A DNA stretch of 64,000 bases, taken from assembly GCA_947471745.1 (NCBI GenBank), contig CANJKZ010000822.1, forward strand, positions 1,003,501 through 1,067,500. Reading direction: 5' to 3'. The notes beneath the pieces are model-generated. The model did not search any database. It had not been told where the DNA came from and saw only the letters and a program-made list of their open reading frames with translations. Made by a program: the position numbers and the translations under genes. Shown in pieces: positions 23,701-32,528 of this stretch. Each line of letters opens with the position of its first letter. The stretch's first letter is position 1. Origin of the DNA: Closterium sp. Naga37s-1 (taxonomy: Eukaryota > Streptophyta > Zygnematophyceae > Desmidiales > Closteriaceae).

Positions 23701-24494
23701 CGGTTGAACATGACTGAGAGAGAGGCTGTGATATTTTGTGGGTGTTTCAGAAATTCAGTCCCAGTCAACAGCAGTCATGCCCTGTCCACGTCAGCAGCTT
23801 ACCTCGTAGCACAGTTCACAGACCTTGGCCTTCACCCCTCCCGCCTCAATCTGCAGTCAAATGAAGTCAACGGGGTCAAGTTAAGTGAACCTGGACGGGT
23901 GACAACAGGTGATCACAGCATAATTGACCTTAAAGAGCGTGACAGTACTCCACGTGGCAGTCCTGTTGCCCAGGTGCCACGTGTCAGCGTCTCACCATGG
24001 CGCTGAGCGGGTTGAGCGGCAGCACGTAGCCGGTGCACTTGCTGCAGTACACGTTGCCGCAGCACCGACAGTGGTGCCTGCGCGCCGAGCCCCATGCACC
24101 ACGCACGCACCATGCAACAAGCAACACGCAGCACGCAGCACACAGCACGCAGCAAGAGTAAGCAGCACGCAACGCATCGAGCAGTAATCACGGAGCGTCA
24201 AACGTCAAAGAGGAGGAGCGACGGCTGCTCGAAATCACGAGGGAATGACGGAGCGGAACGGGTCGGAATGAGGCCTGGCATGACTGCGAGTGATCCATCT
24301 CCGCCGCACGCCAGGTCTTACTTGCGGCGGCGCTGCGTGAACTCCTTTCCGCACGCGGGATTGGTGCAGCGCTTGAACGCCTCCTCCGGCATCCAATGGC
24401 TGCGCGACACCTCGCTGCCCGGCCCCGGCGAATCCACCCACTCGTCCGGCTCCGGCGGCGGCGACGCGACGGAATCCGCCTCGGGACTCCACAT
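17760..24494 (-). CDS. Multidomain phosphoinositide-binding protein: FYVE, SAM-like and PH domains
   Basis: Exons 1-6 on the - strand are 24494..24322, 24077..23996, 23850..23803, 23647..21822, 21538..20814 and 20662..20550, all in frame; later exons near 20009..19860, 19530..19318, 19161..19093, 18812..18750, 18545..18412, 18209..18049 and 17880..17760 are clear by content, with borders less certain. The FYVE finger (about residues 35-105) reads W-MPEEAFKRC-NPACGKEF, RRRKHHCRCCGNVYC, SKCTGY and ends KVCELCYE: eight Cys plus the PI3P-binding RRKHHCR patch. Then come about 600 disordered Ser/Gly/Glu residues, a SAM-like helix bundle (WSSSDVLHWLRS..YAADFEKAGVEGITLVGMT), a charged helix (VRDEVAAAEEREQTAK), and a split PH domain: 'DEWLPRFVALSANEVSCYRQ', 'DWLVFHLTTGYGLRLECA' and 'QLQLWLATIHEAV'. 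Likely endosomal. The ATG gives MWSPEADSV; stop TGA is 17760-17762. The closest named family is unknown to me. Confidence 0.85.
20051..20150. repeat. 14-bp intronic minisatellite (AGTGATGGGCGG-AG)n
   Basis: Seven nearly perfect 14-bp copies within an intron of the FYVE/PH gene, immediately 5' (in gene sense) of the exon that begins VERRRVV. Confidence 0.93.
20358..20540. repeat. 30-bp intronic minisatellite (ACACACATGCACGCATGGCA...)n
   Basis: Six 30-bp copies, each with CACACACATGC followed by ACGCATGGCATGTG, in the same intron of the FYVE/PH gene just after its exon 6 donor at 20550. Alternating purine-pyrimidine CA/TG tracts recur in each unit. Confidence 0.93.
21724..21862 (-). repeat. 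Duplicated exon end plus splice donor in the FYVE/PH gene
   Basis: The last 46 bp of exon 4 with its donor (21817..21862, coding LHDLLAAWEKGER then GTGAG) recur 93 bp downstream in the intron at 21724..21769 with about five mismatches. The intronic copy still encodes LHDLLAAWEKGER and still ends in a GTGAGG donor. Confidence 0.88.
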
Positions 24495-25087
24495 CGCGAC
24501 GGATTAGCTGCTCTGAAATTAAGTAATTACTTGCGTGGTCTTAACTTATCTCGGAAGGAGGGTCGGGCGTTCATGCGCGGGAGAGATCGCGCGACGAGAG
24601 TAAGAGGCTAATGCAATGTGTGTGGAGCACACGCGACCATGAAGGCCTAACGTCGCTGGAGTCGGAGTGACGCCAGGCCGCCAATAACCAGGACCAGACC
24701 TGTGGGATTCCTCCTGTGTGATGTGATGCTCCGCGTGGGAAATGTTGGAACTCGGGTCTTGGGATGATGGATGAATGGTTGCTGCTGGCTCTACTCTGCG
24801 CGACGTTCGTTCATTTCAGTATCTGTGGGTTGGGCTCGGCGCTACAGTACTCGCCCGTTTCCAGTCGACAGTCCCAAGGTCGCTGTTGGCGGGTGCGGCC
24901 GAACTGGCCTGCGGCTCTGCGCTTGGAAATTCGTCCGCCCTTGGGTGACTGGTTCGTACGAAACGGCTGCCTCGTTATAAGAGTTCCAATGAGGTATCGA
25001 GTGGGAAACTCCCATTAAAAATGGATGCTGATTCTATGAAAGCAAAACGTATTCAAAAAGCAATGAGGAACTAGAGAGGGGATTTTG
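24495..25087. other. Intergenic spacer
   Basis: 593 bp between the FYVE gene start and the TBL2-like stop. It should contain the FYVE gene promoter. No repeat or RNA gene was recognised. Confidence 0.5.
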
Positions 25088-28000
25088 TCATAATTCTGGT
25101 GCCTTCCACAGCTTCAACTTCTTGTCTGCACTCGCTGTGGCAAGTATGTGCACTGGCTTCGATCCTCCAGCTGCAAAAATCACATCGAAAGGAGGAGGAA
25201 GAAATAATGTTGTGAACAGCCACAACAGCAAGACCAAAACAAAAAAAAAGAGGAAATAAAACGGTTCTCACCAATGGGAACTGGCTTGGGCGACCACGCC
25301 ATCCACGTAATCACATCTGCATACACCAAAGCACAGGAACACAACCACAACAGTGAGGATGGTGAGAGGAGCAGAACCTTACACCCAGGTAAGCCAATCC
25401 ATGGTACGGTAACCCTACGAACAACCAACTCACCGGTGTGAGCCTGCTCGTCCGCCGTGACAATGCTGCCTCCCTCCAGCTCATACCACAGCAGCGCCGC
25501 CCCCACGGCCACAGCCAGCAGGCGGCCGTCTGGACTGACAGCTATTCTGTCCAGCAGGGGCAGAGCTGGGGCTGCGGGCTTCTTGCCCTTCTTGCCTGCT
25601 GAGGCAGCTGCTGCTGCATCGGCTGCGGCTACGGCCTCTGGCGTGGTGGTGGAGGGCAGCGGCAGGATGGGGAAGGTGCGGCGGCACTTGGGGTCCTCGT
25701 CCAGATGGTAGCGCACTGTGGTGGGTTGCAGGGGAGAAGAGGGGGGTGGAGATCAACAGGGCAGAAGGAGAAGTGGGGAAGAATGGAGGGGGTTGGGAGA
25801 TGAGCAGGTGGAGGAGTAGAAGTGTGAGCAGGCAAAGGGTAAAGGAGAGAAAGGGATGGAGGGAGCGGGGCGAGAGGCAAGGGCACACCATCGATGTTCC
25901 AGATCTTGATGGTGCCGTCCTTGGATGCCGTGACCATGCCCTTGCTGTCCCATGTGAACGCCAGCCATGTCACCGCACTCTGCATGGCGCATGCACATGC
26001 ACCCACGGGTGGGTGGGCAAACCAGGGAGTCATAAGGCGATCACTTAAGAGGTGCGCCAGGATGCAAGCGGAGCGTTAGTAGCGAATCCAGTACAGGCTG
26101 GCTTGGCTCCACAAAAGTGGTTAAGTGGGCAACAATAGAGCGAGTTTGAGATATGTGCTCTGCACCTGCATGCTCTATACCCAGTACACGATGGCGCGAA
26201 TTGGATCTTACCTTGTGGCCCTTGAGCTGCATGACACGTGTCACACTCTGAATGGCTCCATCCCGTCCGTACACCAGCTCCCATATCTGTAACACACCAT
26301 TGCAGCATGCACGTAGCAAACAGACCAGCCACGTAGGTGATCAACGGATCAGAACGACCCCTTGCTGAAGGCACGGAAGGCAGGGGCGGGAAAGAATTGA
26401 ATTGTAACCGCAAGAACCATCCATGACATTCAGACAATTATTGGATTGCAATCCTCAAGGCATTCAGGTGCACTGACATGCACCCACCTTCACGTCTGCC
26501 GTAAATGCTGCGATTGCGAGGAACCTGCCATCGGGTGAGAGGGCGACCATGGTGTTGCGCAGCTGGTTGGAGTCCACCTCCCCCACCACCTTGCCATCCG
26601 CCGCCCCCCACACCACCACGTCCGTTGCTGTGATGGGTGGACGGGGTTGAGAGGGCCGAGCAGTGAGGGGAGGAAAGGGAGGGGAGGGGAGCAGAGAGGT
26701 GGACATGCAAGCAACGGAGAGGTGGAGCAAGGAGGGGCGGACTAGGCAGCAGGATGCAAGATGCACAAGGCAGTGTGACGGTACCTTCTGAAGACGTGGC
26801 GATGACAGCAGTGCCATCACCCGACCCCTGGGAGGAGATGGCGGAGGTGATGGCGATGATGGCCTTGTTGCCGTGTGCCGGCCGGTGCTCCCACTTCACC
26901 TCCACGGGCGCCTGCTTACCCTCCTTGCGCGCCTCCTCCAACGCCCTGCCTGCTTGCCCCACCAGTCACGAGCCACAGGGAATGGGGGAGGGGGAAGGGG
27001 GATAGACGGATTTCACAGGGCTCAACAATGCCAATTGTGCTGACTGGGGTGTTGTGGAACGATGAACTTGAGGAAAACGGGGGTGGATGGAAGGACCTGT
27101 GGCGGGGCCGTAGAAGCGCATGCAGCTGCCGTAGGGGCTGGTGCCCGACACGGCCACCTCCATGGGCGACATGCCGAACGCCACCCCCACTGGATGCACC
27201 CCCGGCCCTGTGTTTATGCGCCGGAACCTGGGAAAGGGGGAGGCGGGGGGAGCGGAGGGCGGGTGGCCGGAGGGGGTGGGGGAGTTGTGGGGGAAAGGCG
27301 GAGGATTGAGGCGGGAGAGGGTGGTGGTCGTGTGTTCAGGTTAGAAGTGTGATGGACGATGGAAGCAGAGCGGGGGAGCAAGTGAATAAGGCAGCAGAAA
27401 TAATGTGGGCCAGGGGTGCATGGGGGGAACGTACTTGATGCTCTTGGCAGTGACGTCGTCAATGGTGTACACTCGCACCACTCCATCGCCACACGCTGCA
27501 CACACACACACGCACGCACGCAAACATGCAAGCATGAATGCTCATGAAGCACAGTAAAGGTCTAAAATCATGCACGCGTAGCAGCCAAGTGGGATGCAGC
27601 GCGGATGCGTGAGCGTGCGATGTGTGTGCGACAACGACGTGTGGTGAGGAAAGGAAACAGCTAACAGCAGGTCAGCTGCAAGCGTCCATCTCAAGGCTGT
27701 CGCTGTGTCTCGGTTGTTCGTCCGCTAGCGTGCGTGCGGGAAAGAGAGTCGACCATCTCCAGGTGCGCAGGTAAGAGCGCACCTGTGGCGAGCGCGGAGC
27801 CATCGTGCGAGAAGCAGAGGCCCGTGACGGCGTCGCCGTGCTTCAGCGTGTTCACCTCCAGCGGGTGCCGCGGGCCCGCCGGCGCCTGCTCGCAGATTCA
27901 CGAAGGATGGGAACGCAGGACGCGAGACGCGGGAGAGTGAATACAGGAAATGATCGATTACGAGGAAGGTCGCTGAGCACGGGAGAACCAGCCAGTCCTT

Positions 28001-28235
28001 CCTAAGATCACAACTAATCAGCACAGAGGACAAACAGTCGTACAACCTTTTCAGAAAGCGGTCTCCGACGAGGCGCCTGTTTCTGGCTCTGCGATTGCTT
28101 CTTTGCCTCTTTCTGCTCTTGATCTGTCGCCTTTGCCGTCGATTCAGACTTACGCGATAACAGTATCTGCAGAAGACTCAAAACTACGACGATCGCTACA
28201 GCTACCCAGACTCGAGGATCTTGGAGCAAATCCAT
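25088..28235 (-). CDS. TBL2-like WD40 protein with N-terminal membrane anchor
   Basis: Eleven short exons on the - strand encode a WD40 propeller that follows animal TBL2 (an ER-membrane WD40 protein linked to PERK signalling) repeat by repeat. The N-terminus MDLLQDPRVWVAVAIVVVLS is a signal anchor, followed by a Lys/Gln-rich stretch. Propeller landmarks are 'AVTGLCFSHDGSALATA', 'GDGVVRVYTIDD', 'VVVWGAADGKVVGEVDSNQL', 'MVALSPDGRFLAIAAFTADV', 'IWELVYGRDG', 'WLAFTWDSKGMVTASKDG', 'RIAVSPDGRLLAVAVG' and the last blade 'HILATASADKKLKLWKAPEL' before TGA at 25088-25090. A Lys/Ala-rich insertion (ASAGKKGKKPAAPA) lies before the penultimate blade. I chose the ATG at 28235 because it begins at the hydrophobic anchor; an upstream in-frame ATG at 28346 would add 37 residues. 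Confidence 0.78.
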
Positions 28236-28785
28236 GGCGGCAGATTCAGGATCGGTTTGAGTGACGTGGAGGGGACAGACTGAAGCAGGAATTTGCAAGT
28301 GTTTCGTGGAGATTGGTGTTGACGGGGGTGCTTGAGTTTGTAACATTTGCGAACACCAGGACGTGGTTGACTCGCCTTCACTTCACCCACATGCGTTACA
28401 CGAAAATGTGTCGCTTTCGCACGCAATGGTCGTGGCTGACAAATCCCTGACGGACGACGGAAACCGTCAGCGTCGTGCTTTCAGCCGCAACCCCGACGCT
28501 GTCGCGTGGCGTGCTTCAGTTGGACCCAAACCAAAGCGGCCTTGAAATTGCCGAATCACCACAAAAAGCACCAGAAAGAAGCAGCAGCAACACCACATCC
28601 GCGGCACGCTCTCGATTTGTTTCCTCCATGGCTCCGCCTCCAGCACCTCTTGTAGTCCATATCCAAGCGTCCAGATCGGCATCGTGCGTTATCTATGTTA
28701 ACGAGGCCCTAGTTTCCAAGCGCTAAGCTTTCAGGGTTGCTGGTTCGAGCGTTTGAGCCACCGCGAATTTCCGCGTTTGGTCAGC
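28236..28785. other. Divergent promoter region
   Basis: 550 bp between the starts of the TBL2-like gene (-) and the acidic-protein gene (+), hence likely to drive both. No defended motif. Confidence 0.5.
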
Positions 28786-30540
28786 ATGTCGCTAGGAGAC
28801 GTCCAGGCGTGCGAGTTAGCGCAACGGCTAGAGCAGCAATGGGGCGCGGCTCGGCAGCTCGCGTCAGACATCCAAACCGCTGTTGCCGGATTTCTCGCCG
28901 CGTCCGTCCAACCACCCTCCCTGGTCGATCTCGGTCGCCAGTCGCTCAAAGCCGTCGATCGCGACTGCGACGCGGCCTGTAACCGCGATGAAGAAAGCGA
29001 CGAAAGGGACGATCGAAGGCACGATGATGGAGCGAGGTCACGGGAGGCGATCATGGCGCGGCTACGTGGCTTTCGATGGCACGCGCAGGTTATCCGCCAG
29101 CAAAGCATTGTGCTGGCTGATGTCACCTTTCATCTCTGCGACGTCCTCGAAGCTTCGTGCTCCTTAACACCCGAGGAACTTTCTCGGCTGGCAGGCGCGG
29201 TGCCGGCGTCGCATCCTGACGAGGCTTCCTCGAACCTTCTATCTGAGCTCGACTCCCCTCCGCCGCTGCTCAGCAGCCCAGCCACAGACGCAGCAGCGGG
29301 ACAGGCTTCGCATGGGGGGGACGCGGGTGCGCGCGAGACGGCATCAGGGCCGGAAGATGGCGGTTGGTCGCGGGATACGCGAGAAGGCGAGTGGGACGAG
29401 CGGGACACGGGCGTGGTGGAGCAGGTCAGCGCGGAGCCGCATGAAACGGCGCAAGGCGAGGATGTGGCGGAGGAGCGGGGCGAGCTGGCAGCGTGGGGAG
29501 CGAAAGGGCAGCGCAAGAGGCGCACGCGGCGGCGGTTCTACCCGGATGAGCGCGACGAGCTGCGGAAGGCGTTGCTGGAGCACCTCACTCTGCTGCGCCT
29601 GGAGGAGGCGCGCGCGGAGTGGGCGGAGCGGGGGGAGAGCGAGTTGGGGGATGGCGCATGGGGGATGGAGGGGGACAGGGACACGGACGGGGGACAGAGT
29701 GGGGGATTAGCGCATGTGGAGGAGAGTGAGGGGGAGGGCGGATGGGGGGAAGAAGAGGCGCTGATGGCGCAGGCCAGGGCTGCTGCAGAGGCTTCGCGCG
29801 CTGCTGCTAGGGCGAGGCGTGGGGGAGAGGGGGAAGGGGGGGAAGCGGAAGGAGGGATGGGAGGAGTAGCTGATTGGGTGGGAGGGGTGGGAGGCCCACC
29901 GACCTTGCAACAGGGGTCGCCTCGCAGGGGGTTAGGAGGAAGGGAAGTTAGCGACAGAGAGAGCATGGCGAATGGGGGGATGAGTGCAGCCGTGAGTGTG
30001 GCTGAGGCTGTAGCTGACGTGGCACTGATGGTGGAGCAGGAGTTGGAGCGAGAGAGGAGGCGAGAGCAGGAGGCGGTGCTGCTGGGCGGGGTCACAAGCC
30101 CTCCTGGAGCGCGCCCAGCAGTGCCGGCCTCATGGCAGCAGCCGTGGTGGCTGTCGCCTGCTGCCCCACCTGCTGCTGCTGTCTTTTCTGCCTCTGCTGC
30201 TGGCTGGCATGCATCGACTGGCATGAACGGTGTCAAGGGCGATGGCATGCCAATCAAGGGAGCAGCTGGGGCAGGTGGGGTCATGGAGAGACGAGCTGGG
30301 GGATTTGCAGAGTTCAGTGGGCGAAGTGGGGTAGGCTTTGCTGCGTTTGCTGGCAACGGGGCAGGTGGTGAGCAGCAGGGTGATGGCAAGGCAGCTGGCA
30401 GACAGCAGGCAGGCGCAGGTGAAGAGGTCATTGTGGACACCAAGGGGAACGCAGGCAATGCACGGCCAGGTTTCAAGATTGACAATCCTATACGTGCTGG
30501 AAAGCCATTATCCCCACTTTTCACACTAATGAGAAGGTAG
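28786..30540 (+). CDS. Unrecognised acidic protein, single exon
   Basis: An uninterrupted frame of 584 residues from ATG 28786 (MSLGDVQACELAQRLEQQW) to TAG 30538-30540; upstream extension in frame would need a TTG. Residues 1-140 look folded and helical: 'RLEQQWGAARQLASDIQTA', 'RLRGFRWHAQVIRQQSIVL' and 'FHLCDVLEASCSLTPEELSR'. The middle has an RKRRTRRRFYPDERDEL basic patch, then alternating acidic and Ala/Arg helices ('ALMAQARAAAEASRAAARAR', 'MVEQELERERRREQEAVLL'), and the end is Gly/Ala-rich with a basic tail. I know no family for it. It could be nuclear, given the basic patch, but that is a guess. It faces the thioredoxin gene tail to tail. Confidence 0.65.
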   Translation: MSLGDVQACELAQRLEQQWGAARQLASDIQTAVAGFLAASVQPPSLVDLGRQSLKAVDRDCDAACNRDEESDERDDRRHDDGARSREAIMARLRGFRWHAQVIRQQSIVLADVTFHLCDVLEASCSLTPEELSRLAGAVPASHPDEASSNLLSELDSPPPLLSSPATDAAAGQASHGGDAGARETASGPEDGGWSRDTREGEWDERDTGVVEQVSAEPHETAQGEDVAEERGELAAWGAKGQRKRRTRRRFYPDERDELRKALLEHLTLLRLEEARAEWAERGESELGDGAWGMEGDRDTDGGQSGGLAHVEESEGEGGWGEEEALMAQARAAAEASRAAARARRGGEGEGGEAEGGMGGVADWVGGVGGPPTLQQGSPRRGLGGREVSDRESMANGGMSAAVSVAEAVADVALMVEQELERERRREQEAVLLGGVTSPPGARPAVPASWQQPWWLSPAAPPAAAVFSASAAGWHASTGMNGVKGDGMPIKGAAGAGGVMERRAGGFAEFSGRSGVGFAAFAGNGAGGEQQGDGKAAGRQQAGAGEEVIVDTKGNAGNARPGFKIDNPIRAGKPLSPLFTLMRR

Positions 30541-30913
30541 TGCCCACTGGTGCAGCACTGCTGGCTGGCATCTGCACACAAGCCTCATCTGTACTATAAG
30601 TGCAAGGAACAGACCCTAGATAGACTTCAGATGCACGAATAGCACCTGTAGGCAGGTACCACCACCAATTCCACATTGATTTATTGAACTTCATTAATTA
30701 TATAACACCCTCATCAAGAGGGACGGTGGTGATGTCAACTCTGCAACACAAGGCAATGTGGCAAGGAATGTAGGAGCTACTATGCCAAAGCTAGATCCTA
30801 ACAACTGGATGGGTCACTGCGCTGCTCCCGTGTATGCTCACGTGGGCACGTCAAATGTGTGCTCACATGTGCATTATCTCAAAACAAGGGGATGCTGCAT
30901 GCTTGGGCGAGGC
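30541..30913. other. Short convergent intergenic spacer
   Basis: 373 bp holding the two facing 3' ends. Nothing further recognised. Confidence 0.5.
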
Positions 30914-32034
30914 TCAGAGGAACTTGGCGAGGTTGTCTTTGAGGTCCTCGATCTTGGCGCCCGTGTGGCTGTGCACCAACTCGCCTCCGCGGAAGAAACG
31001 GAAGTTGGGCACCGCCCGCACGCCCCACTCGCGCATCAGCGCCTGCTCGGGAAAAAAGGGGTTACAAATGGTTGCATTCAGGGGAAAGTGCAGGGAAACA
31101 CAATTCCAGTCGCATTGGAGCCAATGAAAGGGAACAGAGAGCGACTACTAGCTGCATCTGGGGAGAATGAGAAACCAAAGTGTTCAGAGACTGACACAGG
31201 GAATACAGGAAACAGGTTGAGAGGAAAAGAGGTGGTCGAGAGGAGGTTGTTAAGGAAGGACCTTGGTGCTGTCGTCGTGGTCGCCGTTGATCTTGAGGAA
31301 GACGGCGTTGGGGTGCTCGAGGCTGAGCTCCACCACCTTGGGGAAGATGAACTTGCACGGCCCGCACGTCCGCGTCGAGATGTCCAGCACCACCTGCGCG
31401 CCAAGCCGCGACGGGTTTACCATGGAATGGGGCCGTTGGATAACCAGGATACGTCATATACTGGTTCGAGGTTTGTGCGCGATGCAGCTTTTGACTCTAT
31501 AAAACGAGGGAATGTGTATTTTGGGTTCTTCAGCGCGCCGAATGTGATGCTAAACAAAGTGGATAACTGCCGGTTGTAATCCCCGTGGTGTCAATGCAAT
31601 GATGCCAATGCGTGTGTCTTCTAAGTGGGTAGAATGTCTCAAGTCACGTCAAACGCAACTCCAGAAGCAGGAGGCAGAAACTACTCACCAGCTTATCGCC
31701 AGCCTTGGCAACTTGATCGTTGAACTCCTCTCCTGCTCAAACAAGCGTTATCACAACGTCAGCGATAACTGTTCACGCCTTAAGTCACGGCAAGCAACGA
31801 CGTCAGCAACTCACGGCTCGTGATTTCAACGACGTTGCCATATCCATTGGGCCCGAGCCGCTCGAGATCGGCCGCTGAGAGCGACGCGGAGCAGCGCAAC
31901 GTTTGACGGCGAGCAACGAGCGTAAACGACGCCGGGGCGACCAGTCTGACTGTCCTCCGCATGGGAAGGGCGGCGCGGCTCTGTGCTAGTTGAGGAGCCG
32001 CGACCAGCGAGCTGCGGATTGCCAAAGCATCCAT
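30914..32034 (-). CDS. Plastid thioredoxin-like protein, CDSP32-like, TCGPC active site
   Basis: Exons 32034..31815, 31732..31689, 31393..31262 and 31042..30914 join in frame to 174 residues. Residues 1-50 are basic and Ser/Ala-rich (MDALAIRSSLVAAPQLAQSR, RRTVRLVAPASF), a plastid transit peptide. A single thioredoxin fold follows: 'NVVEITSREEFNDQVAKA', 'KLVVLDISTRTCGPCKFIFP', 'VPNFRFFRGGELVHSHTGAK'. The redox site is T-CGPC where classical thioredoxins have W-CGPC; the same Trp loss and the VPNFRFF strand are typical of CDSP32, a two-domain drought-induced plastid protein. This is a one-domain form. Both redox cysteines and the cis-Pro are kept, so disulfide chemistry is possible. The donor after exon 3 (GTCCTT) is weak. 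A CACGTG box lies 335 bp upstream. Confidence 0.83.
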
Positions 32035-32528
32035 GTCTGCTCTGATTTGACGAGGCGAGGCGGAGCAGTGGTGGATTGCTAGAAGCAAATTGCGTCGAAC
32101 TAGCTATTGTGCTGGTGAATGGAAGAAAAACGGGCTGCCGTGGCTTATCAAATGGCTGGTTGCTGTGGTGCTGCTGTGGTGAATGTGACGTCCAATTGCG
32201 CGACGTACATTCCCCCGATGGTAACGCGTAATAGTTCGCGACGAAGAATGTGGCGGTGGAATTGTGTGGAAGTTGAGGGCTCGTGATCCGTCAGCGACAG
32301 GATTAACGAAGATTGCGAAGGATGACCTGTCCACACTGTTTCCACCAACCAGCTGCTTGGCAGAATTCCACGTGGCGGGCAGAGCCCAAGGACAAACACG
32401 GAGCACAAACCACGAGACGACCAGCTGGAACATGAGGTTCCACGAAATATTGATATTGTACAGTTACAACGCTCTAATGAGTTGTGTTCTAGCACGTGAA
32501 ACTCATTTAACAGAAATCATATACGAAA
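32035..32528. other. Intergenic spacer with one G-box core
   Basis: 494 bp between the thioredoxin-like gene start and the ATG18-like stop; presumably promoter of the former and 3' UTR of the latter. Confidence 0.5.
32369..32374. promoter_or_regulatory. G-box core CACGTG upstream of the thioredoxin-like gene
   Basis: Perfect palindromic CACGTG in the context TTCCACGTGGC, 335 bp upstream of the start codon. In plants such boxes bind bZIP and bHLH factors in light and stress responses. Function here is inferred only. Confidence 0.35.

Noticed and set aside
28730-28760. Possible tRNA T-arm (GGTTCGAGC)
   Set aside because: No matching acceptor, D or anticodon arms could be placed around it.
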